Part shown: positions 1 through 12,500 of the stretch, piece by piece
How the letters are laid out: each line of letters opens with the position of its first letter
Position numbering within the stretch: position 1 is the first letter of the stretch
Source of the DNA: Primula veris
Lineage: Eukaryota; Streptophyta; Magnoliopsida; Ericales; Primulaceae
Assembly: GCA_963682055.1 (NCBI GenBank)
Contig: OY821751.1
Span: 6,138,001-6,202,000 of the forward strand
DNA length: 64,000 nt
Reading direction: 5' to 3'
Translations under genes and position numbers: made by a program
Notes under the pieces: model-generated
Told to the model about the DNA's origin: nothing
The model's database searches: none
The model's input: the letters and a program-made list of their open reading frames with translations, nothing else

Positions 1-58
1 TTAACCTTTTCTCTCCTCTCCTTATTAGATATGAGTTATGACCTGATATGTTGTGCAG

Positions 59-272
59 GAAAAGGGGATTGAAACTCACCAAAGGACCGTTCCAAATAGG
101 AACATCAAGCAAGTGTTCTTCTTTGACCCCGATGGTGATCTTTTTTACCTCTTCCTTTTCGTTTTTTCAAATTTTTGTTTCTACAATGTCTTAAAATGCA
201 AAGGTAACACACTTTTGTGTTATGAATTATGATGCAGGTAATGGTCTGGAGGTTGCGAGTGTGGAAAATTAA
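59..272 (+). CDS. VOC/glyoxalase I-family protein, last two exons (partial)
   Basis: Two exons are visible, 59-134 and 238-272, joined by a GT-AG intron (135-237). The upstream exon follows an acceptor ending in GCAG at 58. The joined frame gives a C-terminus containing ETHQRTVPNRNIKQVFFFDP, then DGNGLEVASVEN and a TAA at 270-272. The FFDPDGNGLEVAS block is typical of the last strand of the vicinal-oxygen-chelate fold (glyoxalase I/lactoylglutathione lyase-like proteins), where the Glu of LE usually lies at the metal site. The phase is exact: G134 joins GT238-239 to make the Gly codon. Most of the protein lies left of the window, so the substrate cannot be judged. Many plant members with this tail are uncharacterised VOC proteins rather than proven glyoxalases. 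Confidence 0.8.
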
Positions 273-1690
273 GCTGGATTTCGCTCGACCCGAAACATGA
301 ATAAGTATTTATATAATAACTGAATAAGAGGGAAGTATAAAATGTGTAATAACTCAGGCATATGCAAGGTGTAGTAGTGGAATATGTAAAAAAACACATG
401 AGAATAATAAGGTATGTTGTTGGATAATATAATGGATGTTCTGATTTCAAGTAATGTTTTGGATTCAAATATGTGGGGAGAATATGCACTATTCTGAGAA
501 TTTAATATTTTATATATGTATTCACTTGGAACATTTTTTTATTTCCCTTCCTTTTCTAATATAATACACAGAAGCAGATGTTTATGAATTTCTAATATAA
601 TCAACCAACTCTTTCCTGTGCAACTTTCACTCTCTGTTTTTTCCCTTCCATCTCAACTAACTCTATTAAATTATCTACAGTCACAATGGTCGTAATTAGG
701 GCCGAGCCACACGATCAGGTTTTCATCTATTTGTTCCTATTAAAAGCCTTGAATGCTTCATATAATTAGTTTTTATATACTTATTATGGTCCGAATTTAA
801 AATGTCAGGTTGTTATGCATATCGCATCCGAAGCAAGATGGTTCTATCTGTTCATGAAAGCTCAAATTTATTTTTTCTTCACAAAATGCAAAATTGTGTT
901 TAGTAAACCAACACAGAATCTGGGCTTTTCTAGTTCTTCGGCTAGTAAAACACTGAAAATTCTAGTTTATTTGCTTAAAGCTACGAAAAAAAAAGTCCGC
1001 AACTGAAACTAATTGGCACAATGTTGTAGCAGGATCTTCCCCAAGTGACTAGCAATATATAATTAGAAATTAGAGTGAGACAAAATAATCAAATAAACTA
1101 ATAATAGCTCAAACATGATGAACTTTGGCAGCTATATATAGCATAAGAAAACACAACCGGAGATGAAAAAGAGGGATAATTAGACAGAATTTCTTATTAC
1201 CTATCAGGAAATTTGAAAAGATTATTATAAATCTCCATAGGTACAACACTTTTCTTCTTCTTTTCCCGACCCTCCATGTACACACTTCTTTTCTTGTTCT
1301 TCGTCAGACCCTCCACATCCTCTTGTGGTACTCTTTTCTTGCTCTGGCTTACCCATAAAAAAAAACAACAAGAACTCTGTTTATCTCCAATAGAAGCCAA
1401 CAAAACGTGCATCTTTAGAGGCTTTTTTCCAGATACATAAAATTTACGCCTTTTTTCCCCAGACGGTGATAACTTTGTGTTCTCCAAATGCCTTGAGTTA
1501 CTTGTGATAGGCTTCTAAGTTGAGGTAGTAATGGATTCTTAAGAAAATGCATTTTTCTATTTTTAGCAAGTGATATAGTTTAATAACCGTTATTCCATGT
1601 GTACACTAGAATTAACAGGATCTTAATTGCTTACTTAATTACAATTAAAACTTTTAAGGCAACCCAGCTACTTTTCAGTGCATATGATAA
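273..1690. other. Intergenic region, no supported gene
   Basis: This stretch begins with the 3' flank of the VOC gene. It holds only short open frames, including 815-1006 (+) and a 96-codon lysine-rich frame at 1197-1487 (-). Neither shows a domain or a convincing start context. The antisense frame is the most protein-like, but I recognise no family in it. Confidence 0.5.
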
Positions 1691-1977
1691 ATTTTGGATT
1701 GGGCCATGAAAACAAAAATATTTAAGAATTGGTCCATAAAACTGAAACTAATTAAGGATTGGTCTATTTTCCCTAACTAATCAATAAAAATGTAAAAATT
1801 CAGAAAAAATAAAAAAAAATCCAGAAAATAAAAATGTAAAAATGAAAAAATATGAGAAAATTCAAAAAAAATAAAAGAGGCAAAACCCCGAAAAAACACG
1901 ATTTTTTTTTTTAAAAATCCCAAAAAATCAACAAAAATCTAAAATCAACAAAAATCCAAAAACGTAAAAAAAAAAAA

Positions 1978-2182
1978 CAGTCTGAAAAACAGTCTGAAAA
2001 CGTAAAAAAACAGTCTGAAAACAGTCTGTTAAAACAGTCTGAAAACAGTCTGTTAAAACAGTCTGAAAAATAAGTAAATTAAAAAACAGTCTGAAAAATA
2101 AGCAGTCTGAAAAATAAATTAATTAAAAAATAGTTTAAAAAATAAATTAATTAAAAAACAGTCTGAAAAATAAACAGTCTGT
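1978..2182. repeat. Minisatellite, unit about CAGTCTGAAAA
   Basis: About ten or more copies of a CAGTCTG core occur here, spaced by 11-25 bases of A-rich DNA. Variants are CAGTCTGAAAA, CAGTCTGTTAAAA and CAGTCTGAAAAATAA. The array lies inside the fold-back element and probably grew after it inserted. Confidence 0.8.
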
Positions 2183-2235
2183 AAAATAAAACTTACTCTT
2201 CTTATTCTTCTCTCTCCTCCTGCTGGAGGAGAGAG

Positions 2236-2282
<47 letters not shown>

Positions 2283-2353
2283 CAAAATTATAGATATAGA
2301 TATACATATACATATATATATATATATACACATAGATATATATAAATATATAC
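2236..2353. repeat. TA-rich microsatellite
   Basis: Mostly (TA)n with ATATAGATATA and ATACATATA interruptions. It opens artificial Tyr/Ile-rich frames on both strands that should not be taken as genes. Confidence 0.85.
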
Positions 2354-2707
2354 AGGCGGAGGTGGAGGCAGGTCGTTGGCGACGACGAGAGGGAGAAGGA
2401 GCGAACCTCCGACGGCAGCGGCGGAGGTGGAGGAACACGGAGGAGCGGCAGCAAAATAGATATATACAGGTTTTTTATATGGGAGGTTTTTTATTGGAAT
2501 GTTTTTTTTTTTTGAGAGAGAGTGATAAATTAGATAAATAGAATTGATATATATTTTATATTTAATGAGTAATGGACCAATCCTTAATTAGTTTCAAAAA
2601 TAATGGACCAATACTTAATTAAATTTTATAACCGGACCAATCCTTAAATAGTTTTGTTTTTCATGGTCTGATCTTTAATTTTCTCCTGTTTAAAAAGGAA
2701 TAAACTC

Positions 2708-2888
2708 CGGGGGCGAAGCCAGGATGTATAAATGGGGGGTGCCAAAATATATGTACAAGTAACATATTTTTATGGGGTGCCAAATCTACACCTAAAAATA
2801 AATTGTACTAAAAAAAAAATTGCGTCACTTGAGATTTCTAAAATTACAGAGGGTGCCATGGCACCCGATAGTTCCCACCTAGCTTCCG
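2708..2888 (-). mobile_element. 181-bp non-autonomous hAT MITE with 8-bp target duplication
   Basis: The 8 bp on the left (2700-2707) and on the right (2889-2896) are both ATAAACTC, a perfect hAT-type duplication. The left end reads GGGGGCGAAGCCAGGATG; the right end, read inward on the minus strand, starts CGGAAGCTAGGTGGG. In reverse orientation the body matches about 155 bp of the left end of the hAT element at 9597-12806 joined to its last 35-50 bp. It is therefore an internal-deletion derivative of that family. It carries no coding sequence. Confidence 0.9.
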
Positions 2889-2896
2889 ATAAACTC

Positions 2897-4650
2897 TTGA
2901 TTTGACCTGACTGTGTGGTTGTATGTCATAAAAGGTGTAACCTCATATTATTCTTTGCCAAAGTAAAATTTATTGGGGATTTATCACAAAAGGCACCAAC
3001 TTGGAAAATCTGCCTTTTTTCTGAAATCCAAATGCGATCTCAATATTATGACGGGAATAGAAGAAATCAATTCCTCTATAGATGTTAAACGGTTAAACAT
3101 GGCCATCGACCTCGACGTTGTACATGGAGCTGCCACATCAGCTGCTGTGTAAGTCTTCTATAAGGTTGCTTAATCACCACGGGTTCTAGCTAGAATCATG
3201 GTTTTCACATCAGGTCCCGCAATCTAGGCTAGGGAAAAGTTGTAGACTAGAAGTTAAATATTTCCATCAGAACTCACAGAGACCCGATCAATAACCGTGC
3301 AACTTATTACAATAAATCGTGCAAATTTTCCCAATAAATTATCCAAGAGGTTAACTAACAGTTCTATATAATTCTTGATTTATTAGCTTGTTCTCTAGAT
3401 CAAGTTGGGGTATTGGAGATAAAATCCTCCATGGAGAACTTTGGTGGGGTTTTTTTTTTTATGTGGGGGCAGTTGGTCCTTGTATATCTCTTTGGAAAGA
3501 TAACGAGTTAATTAGTGACTGTTATGTATTAGATTATGTACCTTATTATTTGTCATTTTTATGGCAAAATCATGTTTGAGATTATATTGTATAAAATCAT
3601 TAGTATAGTTCATTTGATTAATAATTTACTATAAGTTGTTAAGAAAAACAGTTGAGTTACAACTTCAGTTATAACTCAAGATATAATTGAATATGGCGAA
3701 CAGATTTATTGGAGATTTTGTAGAAGTATAATTTTGATATTTGCATATTTTCTTTCACAGTTATATTTTCACAGCTAAGATGGGAAAAGTTATATTTTCT
3801 TTCACAGTTTACACCATTTGTAAAGAAAAAAAATGATATAGAAGACATGGCAAATTTCATAATGATGCTACTTCTAACGTCATCACCATTGATTTTAACA
3901 TTCAAGTTAAGCTCAGTGGCCTTAGAAAAATTCCTAATTCTAATAGGAATGTGTACATTGCTAAGTGTTGGAAGCTAAAGGATAATATTTTTAAAAATAA
4001 AGCTTGTTAGACTGAGCATGTGATTGGGCTTTTTGATGTTCTTAATTTATGAATCTCCTAGTAGCATTAATATTGAACTCAAGGTTCTTATTTTCATCTA
4101 TAGTGGATGTACGTTTTGTGTTAAGTTTTCTCATTTCAGGTACTACCCTTGGTTTTTTAAGCAGGGAGGAAAGTGGTGTGTGAAAAGAAATCAACCTAAT
4201 ACTATGGAAGCTATATCCTACTCTAAAGGTTACATGTATAATTTAGTAAAACAGCTCGCCAATATTTGGGCAAAACTCTGCAAATGTTTAGTATTTCTCA
4301 ACTTTTTTATGTTAAGAGACTTATGGCAGATGCTGACAAGATTTGACTTGGTGAACTTAATGAAAGAAAGTTGAATCGTATAAAATATGGACCTAAGAGT
4401 GTCCTTACCAAAGTTGTGGGTAAGAAGAAACCCTTTTTCAAGATCATTTACACTGGTCTCTGTCATGCCATTCTTAAGCGTTCTAACTTAGAATTGTGTT
4501 TATGTTATCTTAAAAGAACTCACTGTTTTATTTGCTTTTCAAGTTTTATTCTTTTGTATGAGTAGTTATAGCTTGAAACTCTCTATTAAGGCTTAGGTTG
4601 CGACTTATGTAATCACACTTCTTTTCTGTTTTGTTTGTTCTATAAAATTC
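2897..4650. other. Unclassified sequence with short open frames
   Basis: Open frames include 3388-3579 (+), 4024-4374 (+) and 4371-4565 (+). The second (116 codons, containing YYPWFFKQGGKWCVKR) and the frame after it could be remnants of one coding region on the plus strand, because coding-like composition continues across the stop. I recognise no family. A long-dead transposon is as likely as a host gene. Confidence 0.3.
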
Positions 4651-6904
4651 TACCTTCCGAAAAAAAAATGCATTATACTACAATTTGTTTTGATTAACTT
4701 ATTCTTTAGAATAAATTTTTTTCAATTGTTAAGTTAACTCCATTGCTGTTATAACCAGTATTTTTATTTTATAATTATTTTTAGTTATATCATTTTCTTC
4801 CTAATGTTATTAGGATTAGAAGTGAGTACTTTATTTCGTATTGGTAGTTAAAAGTAAAATTCAATAATTCGTAAACATTGAACCTAAATATAAGGATATT
4901 GAAGGACCGACTATGTAGTTTTCCTAATTGTATTTAATTTTAGTTTCCGTTTGTTTCATGGAAAAAATAGCAAGGGAAAACATTTTCAAGGAAAATGGAT
5001 TTTATGGTTGATAGGAAAAATAGCAAAGGAGATTGTATCACCCAAAAATGAGTGGAAAACAATTTTTTTTATGAGTGAAAACACCATGTTTTCACAAATA
5101 TATTTTATCATTTTTACCTCGGTTTTAATATATTAGGGTGTTTGATATATTAGATTTATTTAACTTTTAAAAAGTTAGCTTTCGTGGAAAAGCTCACAAT
5201 GAGTGAGAGAATTTATAAATTTGGGGACTTATTTTAGTTTTTGCAGATAAAAAAAGTTAAACTTTTCTAATTAAATTATTTTGTATATATCCATGTCACC
5301 AATAAGTTAAATATTTTTTTCCAAATAATGATTTTGAAATTGTTGACTTAACAAAATTTTTAATATAATAAAAAAAAAACTTTGAAGAGCATATTATATA
5401 TTTTGGCATGATAAAAATTGAAAGTTTTTCCAATAATTGAAGAGCTTGTAAAAAGTATATTTTTATTTAATATTTTTGCAAAAGATGTGCAAATTTACTC
5501 ATTAAAAATTTAAAATAACTACTAGTTTTCATAAACACTACGGGTAAAAAAAAATCTTTTTAGAAAGGTTTTATTCTCTAGGCTTTTTTTGATATATTTT
5601 CTTTCCAAAATATTTTAAATTTCCCAAAAAAGCTTACTTTCTCCAAGGAAATAATTTCTTGATAGTCATTTTTTAATATATTGTCTTCAAAGTTGTATTT
5701 TTTTTCTATAATAAAATTTTTGTTTAGTAAACACTTTTAAAAAATATATTTGAGACATAATTTTATCGGTGAAAATGGAAAAACATGAATTTTTTTTTTT
5801 ATCAAAAACATATCTTTTGTTTTAAGAGAAACTCCCACTTTGTTGGAAAAAAATTTTAAAAACTATTCTTTAAAAAGAAAAATTTCTTATTTGGAAATGT
5901 GACTTTGAAAAATAATTGTAAAATAGTTAATTTTGTCACTTTCAACAAATCAGTGGCTATTTTATTAATTTCTAAACTATATGCGTTGAATTATAAAATT
6001 TTAAAACTTTTGAAGTTAAGTAGATCTAGATCACCAAATTAATTTTTTTTTAATAAATTGAGATCACTAAATAATTTTTTTTTTTTTTAAACTCGGAACA
6101 CTAAATAAAATAATATATTAAGTTGATGACATTAAATGAACATTTTCGAAACGTATTATACTAAACCAAAAAAACAGGTGAAACACAGGCACTAAAGGAA
6201 TTAGAATGTTTTACAGTTCTTTATAAACGTGAGAAGAGAGAGTTATATCAGTAGAAAGGAAATAAAATACATGTAACTGAGAGAGATATATGAACTATAG
6301 TCGGTGAAAAAGCTGAATTTTTCTTCTGTCCTTGTTCGTCTTCATCAAGGTTTTTACACCATTCAACCTACTTTTGAATCGTTGTTATAAAATATAAAAC
6401 TAGGTTTCAAAATATTTAATTATGTTTAGTGGCGGAGCCGGGATTAAAATAGAGGGTATGACTTTTTAAATTTAATTATGGGAGAGGTCTAAATAGCTAT
6501 TTTTTATTAAAAAAAATTACACTGTAAAAAATGTTATTTTGAAATACCGGGGCCGTAGCCAATAATGCTAATGACCCAGATAGGCTCAGCCAGACTTTCA
6601 ACACACCAGTACTCAATGTAAATTTAGAATTTATTTTTCATCCCAAAATTTAAAAGTATGCTATTCAACCATATATTTAATATTTTTATGTGCGTATGTT
6701 TATATATCTGCATAATGAAGTTCAAGAGAAAAAAGTAAAAGAACCAATATATATGTTCAGTGTCTCGAAAATGTTCAAGTCCCCTGATTCTTTTAAGTTT
6801 TGAGTTTGTGCCCATAACTGACTTTAATCTCATAGCTATCTAGAAGAAAGGCTTATTAGATAGAGATAGGGATGGCATAAGTATGTGTATAACTATATAT
6901 CGAG
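4651..6904. other. AT-rich non-coding region
   Basis: No gene is visible. At 6425-6470 there is a GTGGCGGAGCCGGGATT-like block, and at 6546-6600 a GGGGCCGTAGCC-like block. Both resemble decayed hAT ends, but no matching second end or duplication was found. Many homopolymer A and T runs occur. Confidence 0.5.
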
Positions 6905-8818
6905 ACATTTGATTACCAACACCGATAGATCTCACTGATATATGCTGATCAGAGTCCATAATCCATATACACTGTCGTCAAGTCGAAGCCAACCATGTTC
7001 ACTTATACTTTTCCCATCCCCTAATATGAGAAGTTCATTATTCTGAGTAACAAAGCCTTGCCAAACAGGCTCGGCCTGCATTAAAATTAAGTTCCTCTTC
7101 ATCTATCACTTATCCATATTATTGAGCCATGAGGTCATTTTCGTTGTTTGTCCCGTAAATTTCTGTCACTGATCAGAGGCTTATATGATCATCTGATTTT
7201 GTGAAGGGATCAATATTTATAAATTGGAAATAATCTTCCTCGGCAGATGACTGGTCGTCATCCTCATCTTCGGTAGGGGTCCTTTCTTGGTGCTCTAATG
7301 CACTCGCAAGCCTAGTACTTTTTTATTGTCACCTGGGTAATCAATTTCGATGAGCTAAGAAACAGGTCTCATCTTCAATGGGTTGTCTCATATAGCTAAC
7401 ATCATCGTTTTCGTCATGATCATCAGTCCCAATAGTCATCAGATTCAAGCCCATCACCGATAGTTGCAAATATCCGGAAATTCATAAAAGATTTTATGTG
7501 TTTTTGTCTTCTCTTATGGTTTCCTAACATCCTAGATTAATCAAGATATCAGTACTAGTGAATGGTTCAATACTGAAAATAACTACTTCTACGGAAGATT
7601 TTATTTTTATAGCAACAAGCTTTAGCTAAAAAAAATAGTCTTCTTGGACATTAGATACAGGATCTTATGACCCAACCTTAGCGAACCTCGTATTTACAGG
7701 GTTTTTTTTTCTGGTTGGAAACTTTGATTAAATGCTATCAAGTTAAATATTGGTGTTCAGCAGGCAGAAGTATTTCTCTTGCTTCAAAGAGCTCTTGTTC
7801 TACTATTTCTGCACAAATCTGCTCTAACATTTATTTGGTTCAAGTTCAATTGTCTTCGCTATTCTGCATCATATGACTTATGTTTTGGCTTGATTTTTTT
7901 TAGTAGTATTTCTTAATTTTCTAGTCGATAGGGCTTAACGAGTGTGAATGGAAATTTGAGCAGGGTATATAAATGTTATGGATGTTTTTCTCGTGTGATG
8001 AGTTGGTTACAATTTGTAGGTTAGGATCTAGAGACTGTTTTGTTAAATATATTAAGCTTAATTTTTCGTCTTTTTAAGATTCAAATCGACATGAAAATGA
8101 GTCTCGCAGAACGAGGCGACAAGGTTAAAAAACTTTCTAATAAAACGTATGCACCATTCATTTATCTTTCTGTGCCTTGCTATATATGGACTTAAGTAAC
8201 GGGTTTTGAGTTTCCTTTGGATGAAGAGAAGCTATTTATGGGGGCAATTTCTCCTTTTCTGTTGTTACACCAAGTGTCTGATGGTATTTAGGAGGTGAAC
8301 AGAGAGTTTCTAGATCGATGGGTTCCTTCGATGTTGTAGAAATATATAACCTGAGGTTTTTGATTAATCATAGTCAGTTTTTACTTCTCTAGATTTAGAA
8401 TGCTTCGTCACCTGAAAATAGTCTGTACTGATGCTATTATCTTTATGGTAACCATCTACGAGAATATTACTGGCGTTAGATTCCCACAAATACAAATCAA
8501 GCACAGTGTCTTCTATGTTCCTAAAGAACGAGGTTATTCCCATTCGCCCCAGCAGAGGCGGAGCTTTTCCTTTTAATTACGGTTCTATTTTCCACAGTCC
8601 GACACTATCTCTTCGGATCACTGTTAGCCAGATTTTTTCTACTGCTCCTACCCTCATTCTCTTTCCTCGCTATAAAATTGGTGTTTTTCTCGTGAATGGT
8701 GAGCTTTTTGAGAAGGTCATTGAAATCAGAGCGATAATTGATCTCGCCAAGCAAAGCAGCCTCATCCCTAAAGAATTTGTTCTTCCGAAGAAACTCTAGG
8801 ACTGTGTCGAGGCCCCAT
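6905..8818 (-). pseudogene. Decayed copy of a plant DYRK-type dual-specificity kinase (N-terminal region only)
   Basis: Reading the minus strand from 8802 downward gives VLEFLRKNKFFRDEAALLGE, then EDTVLDLYLWESNASNI (about 8461-8515), TTSKEPIDLETLCSPP (about 8290-8340), FATIGDGLESDDYW (about 7430-7480), SYMRQPIEDETCFLAH (about 7345-7400), DEDDDQSSAEEDYFQF (about 7215-7275), AEPVWQGFVTQNNELL (about 7030-7080) and QHISVRSIGVG (about 6915-6945). From memory this is the order of conserved blocks in the long acidic N-terminal region of the plant DYRK-like protein kinases (Arabidopsis At1g73450/At1g73460/At3g17750 group). The blocks lie in different frames with several stops. The catalytic domain does not follow, so no kinase can be made. 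Blocks are closer together than I would expect in the parent, suggesting internal deletions. Confidence 0.7.
7511..7580. repeat. Direct repeat, copy 1
   Basis: It contains CTCTTATGGTTTCCTAACAT followed by CCTAGATTAATCAA and CAGTACTAGTGAATGGT. Nearly the same run occurs at 9007-9077 in the same orientation. The copy lies between two coding blocks of the DYRK-like pseudogene. Confidence 0.8.
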
Positions 8819-9006
8819 TATCAAAACCACAATATAACTAGCAGCTGCTAAAATCTGGAAACCATAAGTAGTTGTGGATCCAACGGCGGAGGTTCGATTT
8901 GTCAAACATCATCAGAATCCGACCAAGGCGTTTTATCAATTTATAAACAAAACATCAATTTACCAACTATCCTGGAATTCATACAAGTTAAAAATTGTTT
9001 TTGGTC

Positions 9007-9077
9007 CTCTTATGGTTTCCTAACATCCTAGATTAATCAATATAGCAGTACCAGTGAATGGTACTACTGAAAATGTA
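9007..9077. repeat. Direct repeat, copy 2
   Basis: Second copy of the 7511-7580 repeat, with only a few differences (for example CAGTACCAGTGAATGG). It lies just upstream of the N-terminal block of the minus-strand DYRK-like pseudogene, so the two copies bracket about 1.4 kb of it. Confidence 0.8.
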
Positions 9078-9588
9078 TATATTGATTTAATGAATGTACA
9101 ATACAATTGACAGTTTGCCACATAATAAAATAATACCTTATGAAATGAGTCTAATACTATCAGAAAAATCCCTTATGAAATCGCTCCTAGATAAGTGTTT
9201 CTTCAAGATTAATTGTCAATCCCATTTTAATTCATTCAATCCCTAAAAGGCGTTTGACGGACTTCAGCGGAAATTGGCCGCCTAGCATCTTATTCTGCCG
9301 AATGACCGCCTAAAATCATCACATAATCCGTCCAATATCTTAGGCTTTTAGGTTACGCCTATCGCCTAATTTACACCTAGACGCTTCTTTTCAAACACCA
9401 AGTGTCTCGTATTAGTGTAACACTGGTTGATAAATTCATTTTCTTAGAAGTCATTTGCGATAGTAATGTGTCACACACTCAAACTATTCACCAAAGATAA
9501 AAGTACATAAATGAGTGACAAAAATACCTTACCGGTCATCTTATCTTTGCCTATATCTTTAGTAAAAAAACTATTCATTTGTCAATTA
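9078..9588. other. Intergenic, no gene seen
   Basis: Non-coding. The part at 9245-9390 is somewhat richer in G and C (GGCGTTTGACGG, GGCCGCCTAGC, ACGCCTATCGCC) and looks like the core of an old repeat. No ends were found. Confidence 0.4.
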
Positions 9589-9596
9589 TTTACAAC

Positions 9597-12500
9597 CAGG
9601 GGGAAGCTAAGTGGGGACGATCGGGTGCCACGGCACCCCCCATAATTTTAGAAATCCCAAGTGACGCAATTTTTTTTTAGTACAATTTCTTTTTAGGTGT
9701 AGATTTGGTACCTCCATAAAAATATGTTACTTGTACATATATTTATAGCTAATGTTTGAACCCAAAACACAATAATTAAATTTGGGCCGAAAGACTCAAT
9801 TATATTTTTCTTTGATATTGGACTCTTTAAGATTTAATTAAAAAAAAAATAACATCAACAACACTTCTCTTCGTGCGTGTCAGCGTGTGTATCAAAATAA
9901 AAAACAAAGTTGAAAAAAGAAAAACTCCACTCCTCTGTGCTGCTGTGCACCGCATTGATTGGGGTTAGATTTAATTAAAAAAACATCAACAATTCTATCC
10001 TTCTGGCTCGGCAAGGTATACTCTTCTATTTATTTTTTCCTTTAATATGCTTCTTTTTATTATATGTATTGATGTTATGTTACACCATAGGTGTTTGATT
10101 AAAGTACTCAAAAGGAAAAAAATAGGCTATTAACTCTTAGAGTTTTAATCTGCAGATCTGGCATCGCTAATATTTTTATCGAGTATAAAATGGGAAAGAC
10201 ACCTAAAATAAATTCGTTCTTTAAGAGAGCTAATGTTTCTCCGACGGAAGAGAATGTTGGTAGTAGTGTTGATCACGTGACAATCGATACGCCTAGTCCT
10301 CCAACAAAAATTCAAAGAATCGACACAGTAGAATTTGATATTAATTCGCTAGAGCGTGATCCTGGATTACGTAGAAAAATTTGGGAGTATCCTGTTAATA
10401 GGCGTGACGAAGTTCGTAGGGCGTACATAACTCTACATGGTCCAAATCGTCCCGATTTAGGAAAAAAATATCCGTATACTCTTGCATCCGCCAAGGCTCG
10501 TCCTTGAAGATTTCAAGCTCCGTGGTTTGCTTTATTTTCGTGGTTGGAATATTCAGTGGCCAAGAACAAGGCTTTCTGTTTTCCTTGTTTCCTTTTTGCG
10601 CCTCCGGATGGGTCTAGTTTTGCAGGACATAGTGCATTTGTTGTTGAAGGTTTTGATGGTTGGAGGAAGGTCAATAGCGGGAAAACTTGTTCTTTTCGTT
10701 TGCATGAAGGTGTTAATTCCGATTCTTGTCATCGAACCGCTGAACATAAATGGAAGGAAATACAAAACCCAACTCAAAATATTGAAAGGGTGATTGTAAA
10801 ATTTTCTGCCGAACAAGTTTTTAACAATCGCATTCGCTTAAAAATTTCTATTGACTTGGTTCGAAGATTGGCCTTTCAAGCTATGCCTTTCAGAGGGCAT
10901 GATGAGAAATCAACATCAAACAACCGTGGTAATTTCCTTGAGTTTTATGATTTATTAGCATCATATAATGAAGAAGCCACCAAAGCATTGATAAATGTTC
11001 CAAAGAATGCCACTTACAAGTCGTCTGATATTCAAAAAGAAATTTTACATATCTTTTCTATAAAAAGTGAAAGAGGCGATTCGAGAAGAAATTGGACATG
11101 CTAAATTCTGCATTATAGTGGACGAAGCTCGAGATGCGTCAAAGAAGGAGCAGATGGCAGTAGTTATAAGATTTGTTGATAAAAATGGTGTTTTACGGGA
11201 GCGTTTTTTTGGTATTGTTCATGTTCCCAACACTATGGCAGTGACACTAAAAGATAGCATATGCTCAGTTCTCAATCACCACAATCTCGATATTCGGAAT
11301 ATTCGGGGACAAGGATTTGACGGTGCAAGTAACATGCGGGGTGAGTTTCATGGACTATAAGCTTTGATATTAAGTGATTGCCCATATGCTTATTATGTTC
11401 ACTGCTTCGCACATCGATTACAATTAGCATTAGTGGCATCAGCAAAAGAAGTACTTCCAGTCGACCGATTTTTTGCTAAATTGCTTCGGATCGTGAATAT
11501 TGTTAGTGCATCATGCAAGAGAAATGATGAGTTGAAAGCTGCCCATGCCGATGATATTGCTTTCTTAATTTCCATTGAAGAGCTTGAGACTGGAAGAGGA
11601 TTAAATCAAATTAGTAATCTGCAACGACCTGGTGATACTCGCTGGAGTTCTCACCTAAAGTCTGTTTCTAGCTTGATAAAAATGTATAGTGCTGCTTGCA
11701 TGGTTTTACTTAATATTTATGAAGATGGACCTACTTCTCTAAATGGAGAAGCTCGTTCAACACATAAGGCATTAACTTCCTTTGAATTTGTCTTTATACT
11801 TCATCTTATGAAGTCAATGTTAGGAATCACGAATTCTCTTTGTCTAGCTTTGCAATCTAAAACTCAAGACATTCTTAAGGCTACTTCAATGGTTTTATCT
11901 ACTAAAAGCCTTTTTCAAAATCTTAGAGATGATGAATTCGATGATTTGGTTGCTACCGTCAAACTCTTTTGTGAATCACGCAACATTGATATCCCAAACT
12001 TGAATGCAAAATATTCTTCGAGGTATGATCCCACTCGTGATAACTTTTCAGTACTTGACCGCTATAGAGTTGATATTTTCTATCGTGCTATAGATTCTCA
12101 AATTCAAGAACTAAATCGTCGCTTTGATGAGCAAGTAATGGAATTGTTAGTTCTTAGTTCTACTTTGAATCCTAATTGTCACTCTTCAATATTCAAAATT
12201 GATGATATTTGTCTACTTGTTGACAAATTTTATCCGGAGGACTTTACGGAGTTTGAGAAAAGTAACTTAAAATTGGAACTTCGACATTACGAGAATTGTG
12301 TTATTTCTCTTCCTGAATACAAGAATTTATCATCGATTTCCGAGCTTTGTCAATGGTTGGTAGAAACAAAATGGTCTACAACATATCAGCTTGTTTATAG
12401 AATTGTGGTTCTCGTGCTTACTCTTTCCATTTCTACCGCCACCGCAGAAAGATCATTTTCAGCTATGAATATCATCAAAACTAGTATTCGTAATAAAATG

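Larger units (their letters stand above)
1696..2674. mobile_element. Fold-back/MITE-like element with long imperfect inverted repeats
   Basis: The left arm (1696-1766) contains GGACCAAT/ATTGGTC-type blocks with CTAATTAAGGATTGGTC. The right arm (2571-2674) is its imperfect reverse complement, with three spaced copies of GGACCAATnCTTAATTA and a closing TTTTTCATGGTCTGATC that mirrors GGCCATGAAAAC on the left. Between the arms lie an A-rich tract, a CAGTCTGAAAA minisatellite, a TA microsatellite and a GC-rich block (2354-2450). I could not define an exact terminal duplication, so the ends are approximate and the superfamily is unknown. Confidence 0.5.

Noticed and set aside
1197..1487. A 96-codon minus-strand Lys-rich frame as a small gene
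   Set aside because: No domain, no splice or start support, and only average open length for this composition; kept as a note only.
2119..2541. Three overlapping Tyr/Ile-rich open frames on both strands
   Set aside because: They are translations of the TA microsatellite and the adjoining GC-rich block, with no domain.
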